A DNA stretch of 64,000 bases, from contig JAVDOI010000007.1 in the NCBI GenBank assembly GCA_032191485.1, positions 10,166,642-10,230,641 on the forward strand, written 5' to 3'. The notes under the pieces are model-generated. The model made no database searches. It saw only the letters and a list, made by a program, of their open reading frames with translations, and was not told where the DNA came from. The position numbers and the translations under genes were made by a program. Source of the DNA: Leptoclinus maculatus (Eukaryota > Chordata > Actinopteri > Perciformes > Stichaeidae). The stretch's first letter is position 1. Every line of letters begins with the position of its first letter. This document shows, in pieces, positions 46,601 through 58,263 of the stretch.

Positions 46601-48650
46601 TATAAACTGTACTCCTCCCAAGCAGGACCCCATCAGTGGTTTGGGGAAGTAATCTGTTACCGGGTTGTGCCCTTGTCATAGTTTTTGATAGTTGCAGAAG
46701 CCTAAACATATTTGCATTTATTGTCGGAAAATCAACATGGATGCGAAATTGAGTTTGTCATGTTCAGCTTGTTGAAAACGTTCCTTACTTGAAAATGTCC
46801 AGTACTCTCCTTGATCATTGACAGAAAACAGCCAGACATGCAGCAGGTGCAAGTATGCAGAACATGGACTTTGTGAAACATACCAAATTTGATGAACACG
46901 ACATTACAGGAGTTGTCAGTGAGGTGGATATGAGCCTTTTATCTCAGGGTCCACGACTCTCAGAGAGACATATCAGTGCATAAATACATTTTGCAGTGAC
47001 AGAGACATTCAAAGCTTCCAGTGTAAACTCCCCAAACTTCTCTGCACCTGTTCCACTATACAACTGCCAAGCTGGCGAGGACAACATCATCAGCAAGGCA
47101 TAGAAAAGATGAGTGAGGAGGTCAGTTCTCTATTTCGCTGTGTCTGTCTGCAGCTCCCTGTCAGCATGCAATACCTGCCACTGTACCGTTCACCAGGGAG
47201 AGTGCAGTGCATAGATAAGCACTGAGATGTACAAAGAATTATCCACAAGTCTAGGTCTGAGGAGACAGTTACAAAGTGAACTGCACATGCCATGAAACTC
47301 AGGTCAAATGTCTGCTGGGTGATTTAATGTCACACTAACACCACAGACACACAATTTACCTTTTCATCAATTTGGTACTTAAGAATAAAGATTTCACTGT
47401 AAGCAAAGAGGCAGCGAGAAGTCTCATTTAATATATGAATCCCCATGCACTGACAGCTTGTGTTTGTAATAATTACGTTTTAGTACCACTTGTTTCATAT
47501 TTTTGGAGTCGTCATTGTAGTTGTCATCAGTGCTAGGAACGTGGAGATATTGCTTTAAATTAGACTGATGAGGCAGGAAACATCTGCAGTCAGATGATGG
47601 CACATGGTTTTAACTAGAGCTGCAACTAATGATTATTGTCTTGATTAATCATTAGGTTTATAAAATGCCAGAAAACAGAATAAAATAAAATAAAATAGTG
47701 AAAATATATATATATATAAATCATATATATCTCAGGAATTAGTCGATTAATCATAATTTGATCTGTTATTGATCAAATGTATTTGAAATACTTGGTCTGA
47801 AGGTATCAGTGTTGTAACATGAGTGCACGGTAGATATAGGTAAAAGCCAGCTGTGGCTCACTCTAGAGGTCCACCGGTGTGCTTCTGTTTCCCACTTGTT
47901 TTTGATGCCGTTTCTATTGTTTTCCTTGTTCAATATTATATAGCACATATGCTTGCTACTGAGACTAATGTTTTTGGTCTGGGATTTGTGCCGGATTAAG
48001 CTTCAAAAGAATGGCTGACAGTCTATTGTTCAATGCTGGCATGCTCCATTCCCCACGAGGCTGCTGTTTTAGTGCAGTTTTGTTTCGTTAGAAGAAGAAA
48101 ATATATATATATATTATGCAATCCTGTATTATTTTTGCCATAGTGTGTAGAGTATGCAGTTGGAGCCATACTAGCTGATGGCTAAACAGTGCAAACTGAG
48201 AAAAACAACCCATGTGTGACAAGTATAACATTATGCTGAGCTGCCACAATCATTTATGTATTCAATTCTGGCAGACATGGTGTTGTTTACCACAATGACA
48301 TGCGACACACATCCTTTCATGATGAATGGCGCGAGTGAATGAATCAAATTCTGCCCACTTTTTCAAGTGATCCCGTCTTGATGGAAGGACTTTATCAATC
48401 GGACTAATTGAAGTATGTTTGCTCTGATTTTGATGACGCATATAATTTCATTATGCATGGATAAATGCTTTTTCTAATATCTTAATCAGCAGCAATTACC
48501 AGCCTTTCATCATCACCTCACTGCTTCAAGAATCACGAGTGGCATGAAGGGTTGTGCACACATGGCTCATCACCACATGGTCTCTCAGGGGTACGGCACT
48601 TGTCCAGCATCTCAGGCCTTGATTGCCAAACAGACGATGGTGTAATCTAA
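46601..48650. other. non-coding spacer between the transposon pair
   Basis: No gene recognised. Contains the repeat at 47612-47775 and TA tracts near 47706-47730 and 48100-48115. Block 48330-48560 (TTATGCATGGATAAATGC, TTAATCAGCAGCAATTACC) is CNE-like with POU/homeodomain-type cores. Confidence 0.4.
47612..47775. repeat. GATTAATC-type interspersed repeat, second copy
   Basis: AGAGCTGCAACTAATGATTA, TTGATTAATCATTAGG, then GTCGATTAATCATAATTTG match the ordered cores of a widespread fish repeat (AGAGCTGCAAC..GATTAATCGATTA). A TAAAA/TATATA tract interrupts the middle. Related to 26280-26410, which carries the opposite terminus. Confidence 0.55.
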
Positions 48651-48754
48651 GGCCATGTCCACATTACTCCGTTTCCATTTGAAAACGCATATGTTTTGCT
48701 ACGTTTACACTGAGCGTCCACACTACGCCGGAGTTTTAGAGCACCGTAAACGGA

Positions 48755-48860
48755 TAAGTTTGAAAACGCTCCCGAGGTCGGATAAGTTTGAAAACGGTCC
48801 CGAGGTCGGATAAGTTTGAAAACGGTCCCGAGGTCGGATATGTTTGAAAACTCCGGGGCT
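48755..48860 (+). repeat. 28-bp minisatellite inside transposon copy B, four units
   Basis: The unit is CGGATAAGTTTGAAAACG plus GTCCCGAGGT. Three near-identical units are followed by a fourth diverging one (CGGATATGTTTGAAAAC then TCCGGGG). Copy A has only two units at the matching place (about 45240-45295 in the opposite orientation), so the array changed length after the copies separated. Confidence 0.85.
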
Positions 48861-49084
48861 GCGTTTTCGTATGGACAGCCGAAACCGGATCCGATTAGAA
48901 ACGATGACGCCCACATCCTCGTTCGCTACTTGATTGGTTCTTAGCAGTCATGACGTGTCCTTCCCTGATTCGTCACATGTCTATCACGTGACCCTTACCC
49001 GGAAGCTCACAAACGACAACATTGAATACCGATCGACTACCAGGTTAATTTAACATGGACAACTGATTACAGGCGAAGCTGACC

Positions 49085-49324
49085 TTGTTGTCTTTACTAG
49101 CAGCTGTTGTGCTGTTAAAGTCTGCATTATTACGGAGGAAGCAGCTGTTAATGGAGCGATCAGTGACCAGCGTGACCAGCGGCGTTATCAGCCCTACGGA
49201 GCGGACGTCTGAAGTCACGGTTAGCAGTAAATGCTATTCAGTAGGACAGATAGTTAAACCACCAGCAGAGCTACGAGTGAGAACAGACAACAACACCGAG
49301 AAAACGAGTGAGAGAGAGAGATAG
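49085..49324 (+). CDS. short open frame shared by both transposon copies, copy B
   Basis: A frame of 79 codons contains ALLRRKQLLMERSVTSVTSG and VISPTERTSEVTVSSKC, PPAELRVRTDNNTEKTSER. An internal ATG at about 49151 gives the part common with copy A. It is cut short by the deletion that removed ~80 bp of copy A. No recognised domain; probably non-functional. Confidence 0.25.
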   Translation: MLSLLAAVVLLKSALLRRKQLLMERSVTSVTSGVISPTERTSEVTVSSKCYSVGQIVKPPAELRVRTDNNTEKTSERER

Positions 49325-49700
49325 AACAAGACCTGCAGCGCTGTAACTAAGTCTGAAAAATAAAATTTCTAAAACTTTCCACGAACTGTGTCTGTTTGAG
49401 TTCATAGAGGAAGATTTTAGAGAAGATCTAAAGTATCAAACACGACCTTTCATTATTAAAGACTACTATATTACTCTGTCGTATTTTTTTTAACTAAGCA
49501 ACCAATCTACTTCCTGTTTACATCGACACCCACGCGCATGCCCAGTGTACGTGAAGAGTCACGCGATATTCGTTTTCAGGCGTGTTAGTCTGGACGGAGA
49601 TCATTTCGAAAACGGTGCTGAAACGCCGTGTGGACGGAGATCGTTTTTGTTTGAAAACTCCGTTTACGTTTGAAAGCGGAGTAGTATGGATGTAGCCTAA

Positions 49701-52560
49701 ATGTGTGTGCCATGCTCCGTCTTATCTCAACAGGCTTGTGGGTGATAGAGAAGTGTGATTGCAGTAAATAGGAACCGCCCACCGCCAGTACTCCAGTCCT
49801 CTAGGACACAGGCCATCAGTGTTTGGTGTACTTGATTCTCAGTCTAGTACACAGTTTCAGTAATGTGCAATTACAGTTGATACAGTTAGCTAGGTTAGAT
49901 AGCAGTGAGACAGATACAGGCACCTGTGATCACCGACAAGTGGCCTGGACATGGATCACATGCCTTTTTCATGAACCAATAAGATGGAATGGAGGTAGTG
50001 TTTTCCAGCTGAGACACTGTTCAGCTCTCTAAGGGACAAGTCATTTATTTTGAAACCCAAGCAGTTAATCTCTCACACAGAGGTCCAAGCACTCACACTG
50101 TAATTGTTGAAACAATTTGCCTTCCACAACCAACATCAATGCGTATTCCATGCCTAGTGTTGCATTTAGTGATAGTATTGTACACGCTGAATATCGTGAG
50201 ATATTCAGATCTGTTCTATTTTAAACTGTTGTGTGTGCTCCAACATGCATGGCAGTGTAGGAATTCAATTCAACAAGCTCTATGCAGCGACAAACAGCAG
50301 AGAACTCGGAAAGACAAGCTAAACGTCTGTTTCCTCTACATATCTGTACATTACTGTTAAACACAAGCTCTCAGACCCGGAGGAATGCATTCTACTGATG
50401 TCCACACAGAGGAAATCAAGTCACTCCTGACAGGTAACATGATTACTCTTGCAGAGGGGAACTGTAGCTAAGCAACAAAATTACAACACGCTGATTTTGG
50501 TGAAAAAGCCTTGCCATGCATCAGTTAGCCTGTCAATGTTATGTTACTGTGACTGTAAGACATCAAATCCTGCAGGCTGGGATGCAAAGATGACAGAAAA
50601 ACTGGCTTGTTGAAATAAAATAGAATCAGAATATTGCAATCCAGTGTCCGTGGGTAATACATGTCTGAATTTGAATAGATAACAACACTCTCCACATTGT
50701 TTTTCACTAATATATCAGGTGTTAATGCCAGAAACGGGTAATGATATTCAGCAATTGTCTGTTTAACAGTCAGAAAGTGTGTGTATGAAAGTTTGAAAGT
50801 TGTATTACTCACCAGTGCGTTTCACATCTTAGTCCTGGCCTTCCCACTGGAAAATTGCACAAGAATCACCAACAGTGGAACTGAAGCAAAAGAGAATGTT
50901 GCTGTCGTTCTCTTACTAAAGCAAATTTACTTAGTCTTTGCTTCCTATCCACATTGACCAAAAAACTCAATAGCCATACAGAAAAAGGAAAAAAAAGAGA
51001 AAAGCTGAGGTCTATTTGGAGGACAAGTTGTCATATGAACTCCTCAATGCCAATAACTCTCCTGACTTCTTTCCACTGGATGAGAAAAAGAGCTGTGATA
51101 AAACGCTCGGAGATCGCAGAGGAGTACTCAGGAGATTTGCATAATGTGCAGAATGCCTCTTGAGTCTTCTGCTGGTACCAACGTCTGACCTGTAGAGACT
51201 GGCGCTGATTCTCATTCAAGCCACGCTTTCCCTTCGCATAAATACCCCTTCAAATCAAGACAGAAGAAAAGGGTAATAGATGAACTGAAGAGTATCAGGA
51301 GGAAAAAGGAACTGATATGCTCCGAGGCAAAGCTGGAAAAGCCAACATAGTATTCCAGGAATCATATTGCTGGTGGCATTGGAGAGGTGTTGGTGTGTAT
51401 TCCCTGTGCCTCCGCCTCTTCGTGTCCACCTCGTATCCAGCTGTGTTGGAGGCACTGAATGATAGAGCTGTGTTGCTGCCGCCGCTGCTGCTGCGTCCTT
51501 CCTGCTACAGCAGCAGTCTCTACTCAAATAAATGCCTGGTCTGTCACAGTTCTCTGCTGCAACGCATTAGATTCATCCTTCCTCTCTCTCATGCACCCCC
51601 TCTCTCTTTTTGCCCTCCTCCCTTGCTGACTCTTCTTCGCTTACTTGCACTCAGTCACACGTGAGGAGACAGAGTGGGAGCCTAGAATACAAATGGGCTG
51701 TCTTCCTTAAAGATGTGATTGTGCTCCTCAAATTTTTTCTTTTGCAAAAAGTGGATGGATGGATTAGATGTGGTCTCTTGATCTGCCTTACCTCCAAATG
51801 GACTGAGCTGTCTGTAAGTGTTTGCTGCTATGGACTGGAGATTATTTCTATCAAGAAGAAACAGAGGAAGCAAAAGAGTTGTGTTTCTGTTGAGAAATAC
51901 TGGTTTGATTCTGTGTCTGTGCTAGTTTTGGAATTTTGGCATCTCTGTGCCCGCTGGGAAAAAAACACAAAAAAACACAGCCGTAACCACAAAACACACC
52001 TGAAAGCCACATTCAATTAATATTTAATCTGGAATATGGACTTGGAAACTATGGAAGGAACCTATATTGTCTTTCCATAAAAAAAAAATGCGGCAAATTA
52101 ATTATTTGACGAACATCTTTGAAATAAAAAATCGTATCAAATAAAAAAACACAAATCTTCATAGATTGATAATCGGTAAAAATAATACTATATTTAAAGG
52201 TAGCAGCCTCTTTAAGTGTGATGCTTTTAGCAGTATTTTTTTTACATGTTAATGATTTGTAATCAATCAAATGAAAACAATAACTGCCACAGAGATCATG
52301 ATAGTTGCAGTCCAGGACAACACAACTGTATAACGTGCTGGACAATACTACGACTAATAAAATTGGTCTACATTAATCAAACCTAGTGTCTGGAAGTCTA
52401 GCTATGTGGAAATGGCATCATGTTCAGTCACTGAATACAGAAAGCAAAGATGGTTTCAGAATTAAAGATGGATCATAAAGGTGAGAAACATAGTCATGGT
52501 TGCGACACTCGTTAATTCCACGGCGTTGGCCAAGATAACTAACAACAGGTGTAATTTACA
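49701..52560. other. non-coding sequence, possibly including a 5' UTR-like block
   Basis: No recognised gene or repeat end. Overlapping frames of 90-136 codons at 51255-52020 on both strands reflect a locally GC-richer, pyrimidine-rich block (CTGCCGCCGCTGCTGCTGC, CTCTCTCTCATGC, TTTTTGCCCTCCTCCC) rather than a domain. See the separate entry at 51400-51813. Confidence 0.4.
51400..51813 (+). promoter_or_regulatory. possible promoter / first non-coding exon
   Basis: GC-richer block with a CTG/CCG-rich patch (about 51475-51495), a pyrimidine-rich tract (51575-51640), an E-box CACGTG in CACACGTGAGG (~51658) and, further on, a consensus-like 5' splice site GTAAGT at 51814-51819 preceded by AGCTGTCT. 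The arrangement would suit the 5' UTR exon of a gene lying to the right. Evidence is composition plus one splice-donor word, which occurs often by chance. Confidence 0.18.
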
Positions 52561-53150
52561 CACTGACGGGCAAATTCACAAACAATGGATTGCAGCCGCT
52601 AATAGCTCCATAAATGCGTATCACTTGCAACAGCTATCTGTCCCATCTCAAGGTCCGATTCACAAAAGACATTGCACTAATGATATTACAGCACAAATAA
52701 GCCCATAACGTTTTGCAGCTGAGTGATAATAGCCCTTTTTTGCATAGGGGGCAAATTGTAGACAGTAGGAAAAATGGCAAAAGAAAAAAGAAAAAAATAA
52801 ATTTTCCGACTGCGACCTATAGGTCCTGACCAATGAGGTGCAAGGACTTTAAACAACAGAGAGAAACTGTATTTGGGATTTAAAATTGCAGTCCGTCAGT
52901 GCTGTTGGTGTTTTCAAACGTACACCTTTATGCAGGATTTAAAGCAGACAAAAGAAAATGATGCCATGATCACTGGAAAGTGTGGGCGTGACACCCTTTA
53001 TAAATGCGCTTCAGTTACTACCAAATATCTGAAGATGTTATTTATTTCACTGTAACTACGTGTGGCTATTAGCACTGATCTTTGGGAATCAACCTAATTT
53101 AAATATGTGCAAATAGCAGAGGAGCACAAAGACGCTATTTGCTTTGCAGT
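52560..53150. mobile_element. non-autonomous DNA element with decayed inverted ends
   Basis: The left end 52571-52606 (CAAATTCACAAACAATGG..GCAGCCGCTAATAGC) and right end 53063-53092 (GGCTATTAGCACTGATC..TTTGGGAATCAAC) are related in inverted orientation through the GCTAATAGC and GATTCNCAAA cores. A third GATTCACAAAAG lies at ~52660. Just outside the right end, GCAAATAGC (53109-53117) and GCTATTTGC (53134-53142) form a perfect 9-bp dyad. The interior CGACTGCGACCTATAGGTCC and CCTTTATAAATGCGCTTC looks like other fish Harbinger-type repeats known to me only vaguely. No protein; boundaries and class uncertain. Confidence 0.45.
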
Positions 53151-53264
53151 GTGAAAACATCAGAATACCAAGGCACTATGAACATTTTGATTCAAATAAA
53201 CTTTCTTAACCCTTTAACCCATCACAGTGTGCGGATTCAAACAGTGCTTCAGCATTTAATTATC

Positions 53265-53455
53265 ATTCATAAGTACATGTACTCAAGTACTGTACTTAAG
53301 TGGAATTTTGAGGAAGGAAAAGTGTACTTTACTTGAATATTTCTATTTGTACTTTGCAAATAAGATTAATAACACAAATGCAAGACTACCTTAACTTAAG
53401 TAAACATTTTAACATATGACATTTACTTGTAACAGAGTATAACACTGTGGTATTG
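53265..53455. repeat. teleost 'ACTTTACTTGAGTATTTC' repeat, copy 2
   Basis: ACATGTACTCAAGTACTG, ACTTAAGTGGAATTTTGAGG, GTGTACTTTACTTGAATATT, ATGCAAGACTACC, TTACTTGTAACAGAGTATAA and CACTGTGGTATTG follow in order the same fish repeat family as 27965-28230, but this copy keeps the opposite ends and lacks the middle. Confidence 0.65.
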
Positions 53456-56400
53456 CAATTGTGTGCTTATTGTAAACACAACATCTTAATATCAACATAT
53501 CCAACACCACTGGCAACAAAGCAAATACTGTAGGCTATATTCGTATAATAGGTGGTATTTTTCACTAGAAAATAAAATACCGTGGTAAAAATGTAATTAC
53601 TTAAATTACAAAAAATGTAAAAGTCACTGTAGGTCAGTAATGATGATAATTATATATCATAGAACAAAACAAATAATTAGAAACTGCACTGTCCAAACCA
53701 ATTATATTATAATTGTGTTTCTATAGCGGACAATTTGTAGCATGTGTATACAACAATAACAATTAATTACAAACATAGAACCGCCTTTGTTTAAATGACC
53801 TAACTAAGATTAACCAAGAGAAGACAAAGCTCAAACAATTAAAAAAATATCGCCAATTAATTAAAAAAAGTGGAGCAACCAGCACTATTAGACCTCATAA
53901 CCTGCCACTTTATTTATATACATACATAGTTGCATATAATGCATTAATGCACACTATGCTGGGACTGGCTAACATGCTAAATGCTAAAATGCTCATGGTG
54001 AAGACTGCAAAGATTGCAGCAGTGACTTCTGTGTTCAGTTATAGAGAGGTGTGTCTATCCCTGTTTTTACTGTAAATCTTTGTCACAGATGTGACTGTAG
54101 AGCTCCTGACCCACCCAAGCAGCAGCTATAATCACCAGGATAGGTCTGATATTTCTACCAGGTGCTCAAATTCTCATTACTCTGTGCATGTGCACAAACC
54201 TTTCTTTTCTAGATCGGACTTACAGTATTTGTACTTTTTATTATCTGACAATATTAAACATTACATAGAATTCTACATTACAGGCAGGAATCTATGGCAT
54301 CAGAATGTTATAGTACTAAGAGCAGGCATGCAAATGTACATGTACATCTCTCCATGTTGGTTTGCTATAGTACATTTATTCTTAGTTTATTTAATTTGCA
54401 TGAGGTTGCCAAACTCCATGAACCAATAAGAATGATAAAGGCATCAATGAAGCAGAGTATGTAAATGCCTTAACAACAGATCTAACTAAAGTGAAACAGC
54501 CGTATACGTGGACCTTGGGTGCGTAAGGCTTTAATCAATGCCATAGAAACCATCAGAGTTTTTCTTTTACCCAAACAATAGGTTGGGTGGCTTATTGTTG
54601 TTAAGAATTTTCTAACACATACCTCCTCACAGAGACTGGAATTGTTGTGTTGCCTCATTGCCACAAGAGAAAAGTGGACCAAATGTCAATGACTTTTATG
54701 TTCTGTTCAGATGTATGATCACGTTTCCTCATTGGCAATGCTATTCACATTCAGTCAAGCTTAAATCAACACACACACACACACACACACACAAGTTGGA
54801 CTTGCCTCTTACAGCTGTTTTTATTTTTACAAGATATTTTTTTCATATCATACGAAAGATTCTACAAACTGCACTCCCTGCTGAAAAATTCAGTTCTCGA
54901 ACATGCTACCATCAGATTGTTAAATCCCCTTTGTAGGCACAATACATGTTTATTTTCTCCCTGTGCTAATTACTTATTAGTAGGACACATACGTTTTCCC
55001 TTAAGTGGTCCCCCCATTTTCTAAATTAATTACATCAGAGTTTCAAAGAAATGGTGGAAATGCTAATGTGGCCCACTAAAACCACTGCTGTAGAAGCAGG
55101 AGAATTCAGGTCAGAGGAGAGCAGTTTGGGGAACCACATCCAGACTCATTCTGCCAGTAGAGGAGGAGCACAGATCAAGCTACATGCGTATGCAGAGCCA
55201 GATGTTTTAAGATCATTAACACCCAAATGCTGCTGGCCTTTGACAAGATCTTGCAATCTCGACAAATTACCCTCATTACTTCCCATTTTTAATGGTCAGT
55301 ATTGGGGGTTATGTCTAGGATAGGATTTTTGAGCTTGCCAGTGATTCAGTGCAATCAACACTGTACTGTTTCACTTTACTATTATTACAGTCAAATAACA
55401 AAACTTCATTCAATAAGAATATTACAAAGCATAATATGAAGTAATGCTTTTGCTGCCTTACTGGTTTTCACACATTTAGAGATACAAAAAAGGCACTTCC
55501 TTCCTGATGTTGTTCAAACAAATGCCCTAAAGACGCTGGATGTGCAGCCATAAAGACTGTCTCACTGCTACAGCATGACAATGTATTAATCACATATTGT
55601 GGCCTGCAAGTGACAGGGAGAGAATGCACTGAGTGAAACAAGGCCCTCAGAGGGGATTTGCCAGCAGGCCCGTCCCTTCAAATGGCATGTGATGACAACC
55701 TCCTTGTCTTCTGCACAGGAATTAACAACCAGGCGGCTGTATGGATGGATATGCTCTGGTGGTGTGCTTGGACTTGAGAGGCATAGAGGTCAGAGTCTAT
55801 CTAAACAGCAGATGGTTTGTTGGGCCTCTTTGGGAGTGTGCTAAAATGGATTGAATACACAAATCAAAGTATGCATATAATCACTCTGCATATAAACTGT
55901 AACAGAGGCCAGTTGTAGGAAACTACATGAATGCACTGGAATCTGATACAAATCTTACACAAGTATTAATCCTCAGCGCACAAACGGGAATATAGAGTAA
56001 AAAAAATAATATTGCACTAAAATATTGGGTAAAGTATTTATATGAGTGTAGTCAGACTAGTTCTAGTAGAGCACAGCAGTGCAAATTACACAGACTAAAG
56101 CTATTGACAGCTCAACAATAAGAAAAATGCAGCCTTCCTCCAAACTGCACCAATAACAAACTTCTAATAACAGCTGACATTCAACCACTAGCAGACATTC
56201 ACTACATAGACATTTTGCTTTTATAATAAAAAGATTAGAAGCAAGGCCTTGTCTATCAAAAAATAAATAAAAAGCAGAAATGTTAAGTCTGTCACCTCAT
56301 TGTGATGTGGCAGAGGACCATTATAATAGGGAAAGACCAAAAATACAGCTGGGTTTTAAAAAGATATGCTCCTCTGAGCTCCATATTTCCAATATCTGGG

Positions 56401-57570
56401 GGATAAACAATCATATCAGACAAGGCACTCATTAAAGAAGGGGTCCCTGCATGAGTTGACACAAGTGTTTGACAGAAGTTGAATGGCCTCGGATGAAGAT
56501 CACAGCCAAACACATTAACACATTTTCAAATAAAATGTGTAAACCTGAAAGTGAAATGCAAAGTTAGCATCAGTGCTTTACATATACTCTTAAGTACAGA
56601 GCATAAAAAAGACATTGGGGCGTTCCACACATTTCATTGTAGAATTAAACTTCGGCAAATAAATCACATCCAACGTATGTTCAAAATCTCGAGTTGTGTA
56701 GCTGAAATTTGGAACTTGGATTTGTTTTTATATAAATACACTGATTCAACGACAAACCCAAAAATGTAATAAGACGATGAAGAGGTTTACTATTACTGTA
56801 AAAACAATAACTTTAAGTATTAGGGTACAGGCCATCACAGTATTAGAGGTCTATGTAAACTGTGTATTTCATTGGTACATATAAGGTAGTAAACCTAATG
56901 TGCACTTGAAAAGGCATGTTTCACATTTGGTATTTTGTTCCTATCAATGAAAGTTCCTTGATACCTTCTACATTTGTTGTTTGCTTTATTATTCACTGTT
57001 TTCAGGGATTACAAGGTAATTAAAACAATAACAAATCTCTATCTGGAATGTGTTAAATGTTTCACACACTGATTTACTCTGAAATACTCTCCTTTTCTAT
57101 AGCTCACCATGGTGAGACATCACCGATGTTAAAAAATGAGGTTGTTGTGCGTTTTGTAGTCTTTCTGTCTCATACAACATTGCTGAAGTTAGTTCTCTTG
57201 AGGTGTAACAAACAGTAGTGTAATGATAAGCTGATACGGAATATAGACAATCAAAGTAGACAATTAAGTGTTTGTAATGTTCTATAAATCACTCGATTTC
57301 TAATCTTGAGAAGTCAGCAAAGGGCATATGCAGAATATTATCCCTTGATTTAATTAAGGCTTACTAAAAAAAACAACTTCTGTTGAGTATTGCAGCACAA
57401 CAGCAGTACATACGCTGACTTCTGATGTACAATACCATCAGTGAGACAGAGGAAACTGCATATGCATTAGGCAGATGGTTGTGTTATTTTTCTCCACTTC
57501 TCTTTTTTTTAAACAATACTAAATTGTAGACATTTTTAATATGAATGAAGGGTTTTACTCCCACAACTAT
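53456..57570. other. unannotated non-coding sequence with one CA microsatellite
   Basis: No gene recognised; open frames up to 112 codons (54091-54429 on +) show no domain. CA tract at 54769-54793. Block 55560-55740 is repeat-free and CNE-like (TTAATCACATATTGTGGCC). Confidence 0.45.
54769..54793. repeat. (AC)n microsatellite
   Basis: About 12 uninterrupted AC units. Confidence 0.9.
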
Positions 57571-57574
57571 TTAA

Positions 57575-58259
57575 AGGTACAATGTATAAGATATGGCCAG
57601 AATATTAGTTTAAACATTCCAAAAATGAACCGACATTACCAAAAGAATATGAAATGCTTACAGCGTTGACGTTATGTCAAAGACATCAATGTACTGTGCT
57701 GCAGTGATATCTACTTAAATTAGCATGCTAACCGACTAGCCCAGGCACGTCCTGTCTTGTAATACAACTTGTTCCTTGAGAGGCGATAGTGAGTCACTGT
57801 CATACCAGACTGCCCTCAGTTTAGAGAGGCTTGTCAATAATACATCCACGGTCCGTGTGCGTTCTGATGTTTGTGCAGGCTGAATTTAAGTTGCTGCGGC
57901 TGCTGACTGGGGGTCCGTCTTCCAGAGCTGCAGAGTCTCTGCCCGTCAGGGTAGTTTCCTGGCCGTGGGGAAGATAAGAAGACGAGGCAGGTTGTTTTCT
58001 CATTTCTGCCACTTTGGATTTAATCCAATAAACAAACGGACCATACAGCCCCCAGTTAGTGGCACAGTAAACACAAAGATGCCACTCGTGAAGATTATAA
58101 GATAGTGTTATTTCGACCGGCTCTCAGCAGTTTGTAGCCGTTAGGTAGTAGATGGCTTTTTTTAATAACCGACGACTGTTTGGACCCAGTGGTAGAGCTG
58201 AAACGCTGCCTCCCCCCCATTTCTTTGGAACAGGTGGCTTGGCATCACACATTGCACCT
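57575..58259. mobile_element. 685-bp TTAA-type non-autonomous DNA element
   Basis: The left junction TTAA (57571-57574) is followed by AGGTACAATGTATAAGAT. The right end CACACATTGCACCT (58246-58259) is followed by TTAG (58260-58263). The ends are inverted repeats (AGGTRCAATGTNT) and the flanks fit a TTAA target with one change on the right. TTAA targets are used by piggyBac and Kolobok elements; the AGGT start suits Kolobok better than the CC-rich piggyBac ends, which is inference. The interior is GC-richer (about 57840-58020) with a 63-codon minus-strand frame of no known family. No transposase. Confidence 0.65.
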
Positions 58260-58263
58260 TTAG

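Larger units (their letters stand above)
48651..49697 (+). mobile_element. TAA-flanked DNA transposon, copy B (inverted relative to copy A)
   Basis: Starts GGCCATGTCCACATTAC and ends GTAGTATGGATGTAGCC, the reverse complement of copy A, with TAA on both sides (48648-48650 and 49698-49700). Compared with copy A it has about two extra 28-bp units near its left end, lacks an ~80-bp segment corresponding to about 44710-44790 of copy A, and keeps about 10 bp (GCGCGTGGGT) that copy A lacks near the other end. Copy B keeps CpG at several sites where copy A has TpG or CpA. No protein of its own beyond the shared small frame. Confidence 0.8.

Noticed and set aside
51610..52020. 136-codon plus-strand open frame
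   Set aside because: Runs across an apparent splice donor and into A-rich sequence, with lysine/tryptophan noise and no domain; overlapping frames on both strands argue against coding.
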